NCBI GenBank assembly: GCA_051881355.1
Contig: JBJEPS010000006.1
Location: 1 to 31,703 of the forward strand
DNA length: 31,703 nt
Direction of reading: 5' to 3'
Source of the DNA: Fimenecus sp051881355
GTDB lineage: Bacteria; Bacillota; Clostridia; Oscillospirales; Acutalibacteraceae
The position numbers and the translations under genes are program-made. Positions 1 through 7,682 of this stretch are shown piece by piece (position 1 is the first letter of the stretch; every line of letters starts with the position of its first letter). The notes beneath the pieces were generated by a model. That model did no database searches. It was not told the origin of the DNA and saw only the letters and a program-made list of their open reading frames with translations.

Positions 1-11
1 GATTTTTTCAT
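1..11 (-). CDS. spoIIIAE: Start of stage III sporulation protein AE (partial, first codons only)
   Basis: On the minus strand an ATG at 11-9 overlaps the TGA stop of spoIIIAD (10-8) in an ATGA arrangement, and reads Met-Lys-Lys before the window ends. In the spoIIIA operon of all endospore formers the gene after spoIIIAD is spoIIIAE, a polytopic membrane protein of the mother-cell channel. The identity rests on gene order only, since three codons carry no family signal. Confidence 0.5.
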
Positions 12-388
12 TGCAGCCATCCCAAGCAGATTGTCACCAGTTCCTTCGCGACCGGTAGGACAACCAGCAGTATTGCACATTTTGCGGCAGTTTCCACCGT
101 ACTGGCCAGTGCGGTTTCCCCGCAGTCTTTACAAATGTTTTCCGCAATTTGTGCCGTAATGCATAGTCCGAGCATTTTCAGCATCACGGTAAAATATGCA
201 GAATTGATGTTTGCCAACCGGAAAATTTCAGAAAAACTTTCTGCACAACGTTGTATACCGCTCATCACCAGCAAGAGAATGGCAATGAGAACTGCAAATT
301 TCAGCAAAACTGAAATTTCCGGTCGCAGTTGCTTTACAAAGGTAAGCAAAACAGCGGCAATGCACACAAGTAAAAGTAGTTTTAACAT
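8..388 (-). CDS. spoIIIAD: Stage III sporulation protein AD
   Basis: This small integral membrane protein of 126 residues (about 133 in Bacillus subtilis) belongs to the SpoIIIAA-AH complex in the mother-cell membrane around the forespore, which keeps the engulfed forespore active. The sequence shows a hydrophobic N-terminal segment (residues 2-17), a second at about 29-43, and further hydrophobic stretches at about 66-82 and 101-122. The internal motif with RLANINSAYF and KMLGLCITAQIAENICKDCG is typical of the family. It starts two bases after the spoIIIAC stop and ends in an ATGA overlap with the next gene, so it is translationally coupled inside the operon. Position between AC and AE makes the call secure. 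Confidence 0.95.
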   Translation of the reverse strand: MLKLLLLVCIAAVLLTFVKQLRPEISVLLKFAVLIAILLLVMSGIQRCAESFSEIFRLANINSAYFTVMLKMLGLCITAQIAENICKDCGETALASTVETAAKCAILLVVLPVAKELVTICLGWLQ

Positions 389-390
389 AA

Positions 391-585
391 TTACAGGTCA
401 AATATAGAACAAATCATCTCGTACAGCGTTTCTATGTGTGGTAATATCATTGCGACTACGGCAATAATGCCGGTCAAAACGGTCAACATTGCATATTCGT
501 CACGTCCGCTTTTTGACAACACCTGATTCAATACGGCAACAATAATGCCGACTGCGGCAATTTTAAAAATCAGCGTCAGTTCCAT
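391..585 (-). CDS. spoIIIAC: Stage III sporulation protein AC
   Basis: A 64-residue protein with two transmembrane helices (about residues 6-23 and 34-51) separated by a short loop with the family pattern VLNQVLSKSGRDEYAML. The usual length is about 65-68 residues. SpoIIIAC is a membrane subunit of the SpoIIIA feeding-tube apparatus and resembles SpoIIIAD over its length. A GGAGG ribosome binding site sits just before the ATG at 585, in the 10-base gap after spoIIIAB. The gene is flanked by spoIIIAB and spoIIIAD in the conserved order. Confidence 0.95.
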   Translation of the reverse strand: MELTLIFKIAAVGIIVAVLNQVLSKSGRDEYAMLTVLTGIIAVVAMILPHIETLYEMICSIFDL

Positions 586-595
586 ACTTCCTCCG

Positions 596-1108
596 CTATA
601 CTAATAAAATCATTATAAATAATCCACCAAATACACCGAGTGATAAATAGAGTCTCGACGAGTTTTTTTCGCTCTTTTTCAGTTCAGAGGTTCGCTCCTT
701 CAAAAGTGAAATGTAATATGCACAATTTGCTGTCTGACCGTCTTTGTCCGTTGTGCCGAACACATCGCCGAAGGCTTCCAACAGTTCTGTATCAGACGCT
801 TGCAAAGCAGCGTGTTTGGCGTATTCGAAAAGTGCGTATTTCCAAGCAGAAGAAAAAGGATTGCCTGCTATAAATGCCTCTTGCAGAAAAAAGACAAAAG
901 AAAAATCCGAAAACTCCGAAAAACGGCATATGTTTTGCAAAAGTGCATCGGTTGGCAGCATTGCATATGCAATCTGCGTCTGCATGACAGTAAACAGACG
1001 GATAAAGTGCTCTAAGGCGGTAATGCGCTTATGCACTCGTGCACACAGTAAAAGCCCTGTCAGAAGGCAGAAAGCTGCGAGGAGCAATATGCCCAACGCT
1101 TTCAGCAT
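596..1108 (-). CDS. spoIIIAB: Stage III sporulation protein AB
   Basis: A 170-residue protein with an N-terminal transmembrane helix (about residues 4-22), a mainly helical soluble middle, and a C-terminal helix (about 153-170, SLGVFGGLFIMILLV). This is the SpoIIIAB topology; the protein is thought to act with the ATPase SpoIIIAA, in a way that recalls type II secretion GspF. I chose the ATG at 1108 because AGGTGAG lies a few bases upstream; a GTG at 1117 would add three residues but overlaps that ribosome binding site. The start lies about 80 bases inside the end of spoIIIAA, a longer overlap than usual in this operon. Confidence 0.93.
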   Translation of the reverse strand: MLKALGILLLAAFCLLTGLLLCARVHKRITALEHFIRLFTVMQTQIAYAMLPTDALLQNICRFSEFSDFSFVFFLQEAFIAGNPFSSAWKYALFEYAKHAALQASDTELLEAFGDVFGTTDKDGQTANCAYYISLLKERTSELKKSEKNSSRLYLSLGVFGGLFIMILLV

Positions 1109-2048
1109 TGCTCTCACCTACCCTGTAAACGCACTGAATTTTTCCGAGATTTTCATTAGTCCCTAAAAGTATAACTGCGTCGATTACACCAGGCAAAAAC
1201 AGTGGTTTTAAATCGGTACGGCACTGTAACTGTGCAATGCTTTCAGCGTGCGCTGTCACCGCAAAATGCACACCGCAGCGCATACCATCTGTGATTGCGC
1301 GTACGTCCTCTTTACTGCCGATTTCATCACAAAAAATGATATCCGGCGATAGAACACGGACTGCAATAGCGATACCGTCCGACTTTTTATAGCCGGAAAG
1401 GATATCCGCAAAGCAAGGCGACACTCCGAATCGGTTGCTCGGAAAGATTTCCATCCTTTCATCGATAACAGCACAGGTATACAGTTTATGGCTTCTGCCC
1501 TCGGAAAGCTGTTGTGCCAACGCACGCAAGACCGTGGTCTTGCCGCTGCCCGGCGGACCGACGAGCAAAATATTTTGCAATCCGTTTTGAAAGCATACTT
1601 TCATCACTGCATCGGCAGCATGCGGTATCGTTTTTGCAATGCGGACATTCAAAGATGTCACCGCCCGTATCCCGTTTAGTGTCCCGCCCGCAGACACAGC
1701 AGTTCCGCAAAGACCGATTCGGTGTCCGCCGGGCAGGGATAAATAGCCGTTTGTAAAATCTTGCTGATGGCTGTGTACGGAGTATCCACATGCTTTTGCT
1801 ACAATTTCTTCAATTTCTGCGCCGGTTACGGTAAACAGACCGCTTCTATGCAGTGTAGTTTCTCTGCCGCTTTCGGTTAAAAATACCCTCTCCTGCGCTG
1901 TCACCAGTAAAATCGGCTGCCCGGCACGCAAACGAAGTTCTGTTAACTGCGCAAGGCGTTCCGGTGAAAGTGTTTGCAGCAGAGAAACAATCCGTGCCGG
2001 CAAGTACGGAAAAACACCCTGTATACCGTATAAGGCTTCCTCTTGCAT
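1029..2048 (-). CDS. spoIIIAA: Stage III sporulation protein AA, secretion-type ATPase
   Basis: A cytoplasmic ATPase of the PilT/VirB11-like secretion family that energises the SpoIIIA channel from the mother cell. Walker A GPPGSGKT is at residues 164-171, followed by a Walker B-type stretch (PDIIFCDEIGSKEDV) and a later HAES motif. The length is 339 residues against about 307 in Bacillus subtilis. The excess is at the C-terminus after the VYRVGE region and is encoded within the spoIIIAB reading region. The start ATG at 2048 is preceded by GAGGTGAG. It is the first gene of the operon, divergent from yfhO. Confidence 0.95.
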   Translation of the reverse strand: MQEEALYGIQGVFPYLPARIVSLLQTLSPERLAQLTELRLRAGQPILLVTAQERVFLTESGRETTLHRSGLFTVTGAEIEEIVAKACGYSVHSHQQDFTNGYLSLPGGHRIGLCGTAVSAGGTLNGIRAVTSLNVRIAKTIPHAADAVMKVCFQNGLQNILLVGPPGSGKTTVLRALAQQLSEGRSHKLYTCAVIDERMEIFPSNRFGVSPCFADILSGYKKSDGIAIAVRVLSPDIIFCDEIGSKEDVRAITDGMRCGVHFAVTAHAESIAQLQCRTDLKPLFLPGVIDAVILLGTNENLGKIQCVYRVGESNAESVGHIAPRSFLPSDRAFTVCTSA

Positions 2049-2067
2049 TGTTGTCTCACCTCAATGC

Positions 2068-2097
2068 AATATATGGTTACTTGTCCCGAAATAGAAC
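2068..2097 (-). promoter_or_regulatory. Candidate sigma-E promoter for the spoIIIA operon
   Basis: On the minus strand GTTCTATT (2090-2097) is followed after 14 bases by CATATATT (2068-2075), close to the sigma-E consensus (KMATATT, 13-15 bases, CATACAnT). The spoIIIA operon is sigma-E dependent in Bacillus subtilis. The predicted transcript would begin almost at the ribosome binding site (2055-2061), leaving a very short leader, so the call is tentative. Confidence 0.35.
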
Positions 2098-2106
2098 AAC
2101 TATTTC

Positions 2107-2135
2107 TTGAAACCTCCAAAACACTATGGTATACT
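2107..2135 (+). promoter_or_regulatory. Sigma-A promoter of yfhO
   Basis: TTGAAA (2107-2112), a 17-base spacer and TATACT (2130-2135), with an extended -10 TG at 2127-2128. Transcription would start near 2142, giving a leader of about 35 bases that holds AAAGGA (2162-2167) before the ATG at 2177. It lies back to back with the candidate spoIIIA promoter. Confidence 0.75.
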
Positions 2136-2176
2136 AAATGAAAAGTTGAATTGTTTATTGCAAAGGAATATGTTAT

Positions 2177-5029
2177 ATGGGAAAAACGCTGAAAAAACCG
2201 AAAACCGCATTTTTCAAGGAAAATCGGTTTATTTTTATTGCAGGTATTTGTGCAGCTGCAATTATGCTGCTGGTCTATTATTGCTATGATTTAATTCCCT
2301 TCGGGGATATGACCATTCTGCGCATGGATTTATATCATCAGTACGGTCCGCTGTTTGCCGAGCTATATGACCGCATTACTGAGGGTGGTTCGCTTCTTTA
2401 TTCTTGGGAATCTGGCTTGGGTAGCAGCTTTCTCGGTAACTTCTTAAACTATCTTTCCAGTCCCGTTACGCTGATAATTTTGCTGTTTGGGCACGAAAAC
2501 ATACCGGAAGCGATTGCGGCGATGATTTTCATCAAAGCGGTGCTTTCGGCGTGTGCTTTTACCTATTATCTGAAAGCTTCTCTGCGCCAGCACAGTGCAG
2601 CCACAGCGGCTTTCGGCGTACTTTATGCATTTTGCGGCTATTTTGTGGCGTATTATTGGAACGTTATGTGGCTGGATGCAATGTATCTGTTCCCATTTGT
2701 AATTTTGGGGATTGAGCGCATCATTCGCTTAGGAAAACCGAAGCTGTATTGCATTTCGCTTGTTTTGTGCTTTATCACAAACTACTATATGGCGTATATG
2801 GTATGCATCTTTTCGGTTTTATATTTCCTTACTTACTATTTTGCAAATTACCCTTTAACGAAAAAATTCCAAGAATTCCCTGCCGATGCAGTGAAAAAAC
2901 CGTCTTTCATCAAAAAACTGCGCAATTCCGTTTTCTTTTGCAGCGGGTGGAAATTCGCGTTTTATTCTATACTTGCTGTCGGTTTGGTTGCTGTTTTGCT
3001 GCTTCCGCTGATTGAGGTTTTAAGCAATAGCTCCGCAACGAGCGGGTCAGCACCTACCACCTATACAAAATATTTTGCGGTTTTTGATTTTCTTGCCAAT
3101 CACTTGGCAGCCATTGAACCGACAATTCGCAGCAGCGGGTCAGATGTCCTGCCGAATGTCTACTGCGGTATGCTTACACTGGTTTTGGTTCCGCTTTTTC
3201 TGTTTTGTAAAAAGATTCCTGTACGTGAAAAGGTTTCTTACACCTGTCTGCTGGCAGTTTTGTATTTCAGCTTCAGTATCAATTACCTAAACTTTTTTTG
3301 GCACGGCTTCCATTTCCCAAACGACTTACCGTATCGTTTTTCCTTTATGTATAGCTTTGTTTTGCTGCAAATGGCATATAAAGCATTTATGCATATTCGT
3401 GAGTACGCAGCAAATCAAATTTTAGCGACCGGCATAGGTCTTGTCGGCTTTATTGTTTTGGTAGAAAAAATCACCTCTAAAAACATTGATGATATTTCCT
3501 TGCTTGTCAGCCTTGCTTTTGCTGTTATCTATGTTGCCGTACTGTATTTGTTCCGCAATAAAAAAATTATGTCCTCAGTGGTTTCCGTTTTATTGCTGTG
3601 TTGTGTGATATCCGAAATTGCCCTCGCCAATACGGACCACTATACGGCAAATCAATCCAAAGAAAGTTATACTTCGGATTATGCGGATTTTCGCGAGTTA
3701 AAAACTCAATTAGATGCGTATGACGGTTCTTTTTACCGTATGGAGTTGACCGACCTACGCACCAGAATGGACCCAAGTTGGTACAATTATAACGGTGTTT
3801 CTGTCTTTTCCTCTATGGCATACGAAAAGGTCGCCAATATTCAACAGGACGTCGGTATGTTCGGAAACTATATCAACAGCTACACCTACCGCCTGCAAAC
3901 GCCGGTTTATAACGCAATGTTCGGCTTAAAATATATTGTGGATAATAACGGCACAAATATGAATCCCCTGCTTTATAAAAAATTGTTTTCCGTCGACAAA
4001 TTTACAGCTTACGAAAATCTGTATGATTTACCTGTTGCGTTTGCTTGCAGCGCAGATGTTGCGGATTGGTCCTCCAAGGAAGCAAATAACCCGTTTATGG
4101 CACAACAACAATGGTTTTACTATGCGACGGGTGTAGACAATGTGTTTCGCAAGCTGACTGTGGATTATATTGACTACAACAACATTATGGAATTTTTAGA
4201 TGCCGATGTGGAATCGGGAAATATCTCTTTTGTTAAAGAAGATGCAACAGCAAGTGCAAGTTTTACCTTGGAAATCACACCCGAACGCACAGAGAATGTA
4301 TATATTTATGTCAAATCCAGCAAAACCGATTCCGGAACGGTTTCTGCAAATCTGTATTCCAAAACCTTCAGCACTTCAGAAGGGTATATTTTAGATTTGG
4401 GCATACGACCGGCTGGGGAAACCATATTTGTGGACATTCCGATTAAAAACGGTGAGTCGAACGGCACCATAGAATTTTATGCCTATTCTTTAGATGCGAC
4501 GGCGTTTAAGAAAGGGTATGAGATCCTTGCGGACGAAGGACAGCTTTCGATTTCTTCCTATTCGGATACGGAGATCGTCGGCTCGTTAACCGCTGCGGAA
4601 AATGAAATTGTATACACTTCCATTCCCTATGACACGAACTGGTATGTTTATGTTGATGGGAAACAAATTTACAGCGGGGATATTTTATCTGTCTCAGATG
4701 GACTGTTGGCATTTCGTGTCGGCGCAGGTACCCACACCATTATGCTGCATTATGCGTCAAAAGGTTTACAAATCGGCAGTATTATCACCTGTATTTCTAT
4801 TGTGCTCGCAACGTTTTTCATCATTTGCCGCCGTCGGGAGTGGCTGTTCTACAAGCCGCATATTACAGGCAAATGGGAACAAGAAACCGTAGCAGAGGAA
4901 TGTACGGATGGTGATTCGTCTTCCTCACAAAGCGATATAGCAGAATTTTTGGATTTGGATATTATTGTCGAAGATACGCGAAAATCCGAGCATACAAAAG
5001 ATACACCGCCTGACGATACAGCCCAATAA
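2177..5029 (+). CDS. YfhO family integral membrane protein (probable GT-C glycosyltransferase)
   Basis: A 950-residue polytopic membrane protein. The first cytoplasmic helix (about residues 18-36) is followed by an external loop with Asp44 and Asp51 in GDMTILRMDLYHQYGP, the pattern of YfhO proteins. Many further helices run to about residue 485, then comes a large extracytoplasmic domain (about 490-865), one last helix (about 872-890) and an acidic, serine-rich cytoplasmic tail. The family includes Bacillus and Listeria proteins that glycosylate lipoteichoic or teichoic acids using lipid-linked sugars on the outer face of the membrane. The exact sugar and acceptor cannot be read from sequence. 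The gene is monocistronic, with its own sigma-A promoter, and converges on nanE. Confidence 0.88.
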   Translation: MGKTLKKPKTAFFKENRFIFIAGICAAAIMLLVYYCYDLIPFGDMTILRMDLYHQYGPLFAELYDRITEGGSLLYSWESGLGSSFLGNFLNYLSSPVTLIILLFGHENIPEAIAAMIFIKAVLSACAFTYYLKASLRQHSAATAAFGVLYAFCGYFVAYYWNVMWLDAMYLFPFVILGIERIIRLGKPKLYCISLVLCFITNYYMAYMVCIFSVLYFLTYYFANYPLTKKFQEFPADAVKKPSFIKKLRNSVFFCSGWKFAFYSILAVGLVAVLLLPLIEVLSNSSATSGSAPTTYTKYFAVFDFLANHLAAIEPTIRSSGSDVLPNVYCGMLTLVLVPLFLFCKKIPVREKVSYTCLLAVLYFSFSINYLNFFWHGFHFPNDLPYRFSFMYSFVLLQMAYKAFMHIREYAANQILATGIGLVGFIVLVEKITSKNIDDISLLVSLAFAVIYVAVLYLFRNKKIMSSVVSVLLLCCVISEIALANTDHYTANQSKESYTSDYADFRELKTQLDAYDGSFYRMELTDLRTRMDPSWYNYNGVSVFSSMAYEKVANIQQDVGMFGNYINSYTYRLQTPVYNAMFGLKYIVDNNGTNMNPLLYKKLFSVDKFTAYENLYDLPVAFACSADVADWSSKEANNPFMAQQQWFYYATGVDNVFRKLTVDYIDYNNIMEFLDADVESGNISFVKEDATASASFTLEITPERTENVYIYVKSSKTDSGTVSANLYSKTFSTSEGYILDLGIRPAGETIFVDIPIKNGESNGTIEFYAYSLDATAFKKGYEILADEGQLSISSYSDTEIVGSLTAAENEIVYTSIPYDTNWYVYVDGKQIYSGDILSVSDGLLAFRVGAGTHTIMLHYASKGLQIGSIITCISIVLATFFIICRRREWLFYKPHITGKWEQETVAEECTDGDSSSSQSDIAEFLDLDIIVEDTRKSEHTKDTPPDDTAQ

Positions 5030-5040
5030 AAACAGACAGC

Positions 5041-5090
5041 AAAAAAACTGCCCCATGCGCATTCCAATCGGAACCGTGCATGGGGCAGTT
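5041..5090 (-). terminator. Intrinsic terminator after nanE
   Basis: A perfect 13-bp inverted repeat (5046-5058 with 5078-5090, AACTGCCCCATGC / GCATGGGGCAGTT) with a 19-base loop. On the minus strand it is followed by seven T residues (complement of 5041-5047), so it ends the cwlD-nanE transcript. It may also stop yfhO from the other side, though the plus-strand T tract is poor. Confidence 0.85.
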
Positions 5091-5103
5091 GGTATTTGCA
5101 GAT

Positions 5104-5793
5104 TTACTTGTTCAATACAGAATCGGTTACTTTGCGAAACCTTGCCGTAATATCCTTCGGTCTTGTCACCGCCGAGCCGATCACAACAGCGTAGGGTTTT
5201 GCATTCCAAACCTTTTGAAGTTGATTTGCTTCCCAAATACCGCCCTCTGCAATAATTTTGGCATGCAGATTTTGCACCATGTCAGCAATAAAGTCGTAAT
5301 CCGGAATAGCAATACCCTTTGTATTTGCTGTGTAGCTGCGCATGGTACAGCTGATATAGTCGAAGCCGAGCGAATCGGCATATTGTGCTTCAGGCATATC
5401 GGAAATGTCCGCCATGATTTCCACTGTTGGCTTATGTTCGCGGATATATCGGACCAAATCCTCTAATTTTTCGCCGTTGGGACGTGGTCGCAGCGTTGCA
5501 TCCAGCGCAATGACTTCGGTATCCGTTTCCTCTAACAACGCTTTTACTTCTTTTAAGGTCGGCGTAATATACACATCACTGTCAGAATAGACCGCTTTGA
5601 TAATCCCGATAGTGGGAAGCCCCGTTTCCGCTTTAATGCTGTTAATGTCAGTAATATAATTGCAACGAATCGCGTCTGCGCCGCCTTCTTTTGCAGCTTT
5701 CGCCATTAAATGCATAATGTTATAGCCATACAGCGGCTCGCCTTTCACGGCTTGACAGCTGATAATTAAACTGTTTTCTTTAATATGCGCCAC
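5104..5793 (-). CDS. nanE: N-acetylmannosamine-6-phosphate 2-epimerase
   Basis: Converts N-acetylmannosamine-6-phosphate to N-acetylglucosamine-6-phosphate in sialic acid catabolism, in the cytoplasm. The 229-residue TIM-barrel protein has the family start (SLIISCQAVKGEPLYG), the catalytic lysine Lys66 in GIIKAVYSD, and the catalytic glutamate Glu183 in IIAEGGIWE; length and spacing match characterised NanE (Lys66/Glu180 in Clostridium perfringens). The start codon is GTG at 5793, chosen because GAGGG lies seven bases upstream. It follows nanA by 14 bases and is the last gene before the terminator. No N-acetylmannosamine kinase (nanK) is present in the window, so the step feeding this enzyme must be encoded elsewhere. 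Confidence 0.95.
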   Translation of the reverse strand: MAHIKENSLIISCQAVKGEPLYGYNIMHLMAKAAKEGGADAIRCNYITDINSIKAETGLPTIGIIKAVYSDSDVYITPTLKEVKALLEETDTEVIALDATLRPRPNGEKLEDLVRYIREHKPTVEIMADISDMPEAQYADSLGFDYISCTMRSYTANTKGIAIPDYDFIADMVQNLHAKIIAEGGIWEANQLQKVWNAKPYAVVIGSAVTRPKDITARFRKVTDSVLNK

Positions 5794-5807
5794 TTTGATT
5801 CCCTCTT

Positions 5808-6677
5808 TTACAATGCTTCGGCGATTTCTTTTGCCTTTGCTTTTCCTTCTTCGGAAAGCGGCAAAAACGGTTTACGGCACGCCCCAACGGGAAGTCCGAG
5901 ATTTTTCAAAATCTCTTTTTCCATTTGAAAAACACCGTAAGGAAGCATTGCGGAAATCATACGGTTTGCCTTTTCCTGTGCTTTTTGCGCTGTGGCAATA
6001 TCGCCTCTATGAAAGCTATTATAAATCTCTAAAATGATATGCGGCATAAAGTTATATGTACTGCCGATACCGCCGTCTGCGCCCATAGAAAGCCCTGCAA
6101 CAAGCATTTCATCATATCCGTTAAACACAACCAAATCACGTTCTAAATGCTTGAACTGTTCAAGCTCAAACAAATTTTGCGAAGTATGCTTAATACCGAG
6201 CAGCTTGTCATCCTGAATAAACGCATTCACCACATCTAACATACCGTTAAAGCCGCCTGCATTCGGGAAATTATACATCAACATCGGCAACGAAGTTGCG
6301 TGCATAATATCGTTGTAATAGGTTTTGATAGCCTCTAACGGAAATGAATAATAAAACGGAGCAACAGCGCTGACCGCATCAAAACCGCTGTTTTCTGCAA
6401 CCTTCGCCATGCGAATGGCACTGTCTGTGGAGATAGCGCCGACATGTGCAAACAAATTGCATTTGCCGCTTAAGTGCTTGCCGACAACGCGAAATACCTC
6501 CATTCGCTCGTCTTCCGTAAGCAAAAAGCCTTCACCGGTACTGCCGCCGACATATAGCCCTGTCAATCCTGCATCAATACAATGGTCTGCAAGAACTTTT
6601 AATGCTTCGTAATCCACACTGCCGTCCGCCGCAAACGGCGTCATCAACGCGGCATATACCCCTTGAAATTGTTTCAT
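5808..6677 (-). CDS. nanA: N-acetylneuraminate lyase
   Basis: A class I aldolase of the DapA/NanA superfamily that cleaves N-acetylneuraminate to N-acetylmannosamine and pyruvate. The 289-residue protein shows GGSTGEG (44-50, Ser46/Thr47) rather than the GTTGE of dihydrodipicolinate synthase, the catalytic Tyr135 (LMYNFP) and the Schiff-base Lys163 (GIKHTS). These match Tyr137 and Lys165 of Escherichia coli NanA. The neighbouring nanE supports the sialic acid assignment. The ATG shares one base with the TAA stop of the upstream small gene (TAATG), and GGAG lies eight bases before it, so its translation is coupled. Confidence 0.93.
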   Translation of the reverse strand: MKQFQGVYAALMTPFAADGSVDYEALKVLADHCIDAGLTGLYVGGSTGEGFLLTEDERMEVFRVVGKHLSGKCNLFAHVGAISTDSAIRMAKVAENSGFDAVSAVAPFYYSFPLEAIKTYYNDIMHATSLPMLMYNFPNAGGFNGMLDVVNAFIQDDKLLGIKHTSQNLFELEQFKHLERDLVVFNGYDEMLVAGLSMGADGGIGSTYNFMPHIILEIYNSFHRGDIATAQKAQEKANRMISAMLPYGVFQMEKEILKNLGLPVGACRKPFLPLSEEGKAKAKEIAEAL

Positions 6678-6922
6678 TACGCATTCTCCGTTTCTTTATC
6701 CTTTGCAGCAGTCAGCTTTGTTCCGACAGTTTCCAACAATTTGTCATTATCCAATACCAACTTCTCAAAGGCATAATTTGCAATTCTTTTATAGTCCATT
6801 AAAGTACTGACGTTTTTTACGCCATATTTCTTTTGGACATGCTTAGCGCTTGCAGCAACAATTGCAACCGTCGCCGTGGCGCAAACAGCACCGAAAAAAT
6901 CTGACCATTTTTGTTTACGCAT
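6677..6922 (-). CDS. Small membrane-anchored protein of unknown function
   Basis: I do not recognise this 81-residue protein. It has one predicted transmembrane segment near the N-terminus (about residues 9-25, FGAVCATATVAIVAAS), then a basic, helical and charged tail (HVQKKYG, DYKRIANYAFEKL, DNDKLLETVGTKL). It appears genuinely translated: AGGAGG sits nine bases before the ATG, its first eight bases overlap the end of the DUF6873 gene, and its stop overlaps the nanA start (TAATG). A role tied to the neighbouring nan or DUF6873 genes is possible but only inferred from position. Confidence 0.75.
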   Translation of the reverse strand: MRKQKWSDFFGAVCATATVAIVAASAKHVQKKYGVKNVSTLMDYKRIANYAFEKLVLDNDKLLETVGTKLTAAKDKETENA

Positions 6923-7682
6923 TTGTTTTTTCCTCCTGTAACAGCGGAATTAGGCTACCAATATCCGTTAAAGGCGTTTTTCCCGCACAAATCGGGGAAA
7001 TGCCATAGTTTTTTAAAAACGCTTGTATTGCGTCCGCATTGCGGTGTAAGCGAATGTCTCCTAAAAAAAGCATTTCTGATTTGGAAAGCATTGTACAACA
7101 GCCACCGATAAATCCGTAATTGAATCCGTGCAGCAGAATGTCCCCTTTTTCAAGCAAAAGCACGTCAAACCCGTTTTGCTGAAGGATTTCGGCAATGCTT
7201 TTGTCATCCGTCATCACTGCATTTTCACGTATCGGCGCGACCGAGCACTTTGTATAACCTTGTTTACAGTGCAGTATAGCACAATTTTTTTCGCTTGCAT
7301 ATTGGTAAATGGAAGAATCTATCGTTTTTTCATTGCAGAGCAGATAGTTCTTTCCGAGCTGTAAGGCGTTATACGGCACATCGTTTGGATAGCCCCCCGA
7401 TACCGTAAGCGCTCCGAAAGAAGGACAAAAACCTAAGGATTGGAGCTTTACAAACAGTTTTTTCTGAGAAAAATCTAAAAACAAGCGGCTATTCTCCAGC
7501 GGACAGACAGCCAAATCCGCATGTGTACAAAGATTTTTCGGCAAAGCGGCAATCGGTTCTGTGTACAGTACGGACAGACCCAATACATCCAATACAGAGG
7601 AGAAATCCTTTGTGCCCTCACCTGCTACCAACACTTTAGCTTGTCCCGTAGGCAAATACGGGGTAAACACCGGGCTTAGCAT
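6915..7682 (-). CDS. DUF6873 family protein, predicted GME (guanidino-modifying enzyme) fold
   Basis: A 255-residue soluble protein resembling clostridial proteins annotated as DUF6873 with a GME fold, the fold of arginine and agmatine deiminases. Recognisable stretches are ADLAVCPLENSRLF, SGGYPNDVPYNALQLGKN, KQGYTKCSVAPI, HGFNYGFIGGCCTML, LFLGDIRLHRN and the C-terminal LTDIGSLIPL. Whether it is catalytic is unknown; the Gly-Gly-Cys-Cys and nearby His are candidate active-site residues, by inference. The ATG at 7682 shares one base with the radA TAA stop, with GAGG about ten bases upstream, and the 3' end overlaps the next small gene by eight bases. The family name is from memory of the pattern. 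Confidence 0.72.
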   Translation of the reverse strand: MLSPVFTPYLPTGQAKVLVAGEGTKDFSSVLDVLGLSVLYTEPIAALPKNLCTHADLAVCPLENSRLFLDFSQKKLFVKLQSLGFCPSFGALTVSGGYPNDVPYNALQLGKNYLLCNEKTIDSSIYQYASEKNCAILHCKQGYTKCSVAPIRENAVMTDDKSIAEILQQNGFDVLLLEKGDILLHGFNYGFIGGCCTMLSKSEMLFLGDIRLHRNADAIQAFLKNYGISPICAGKTPLTDIGSLIPLLQEEKTNA

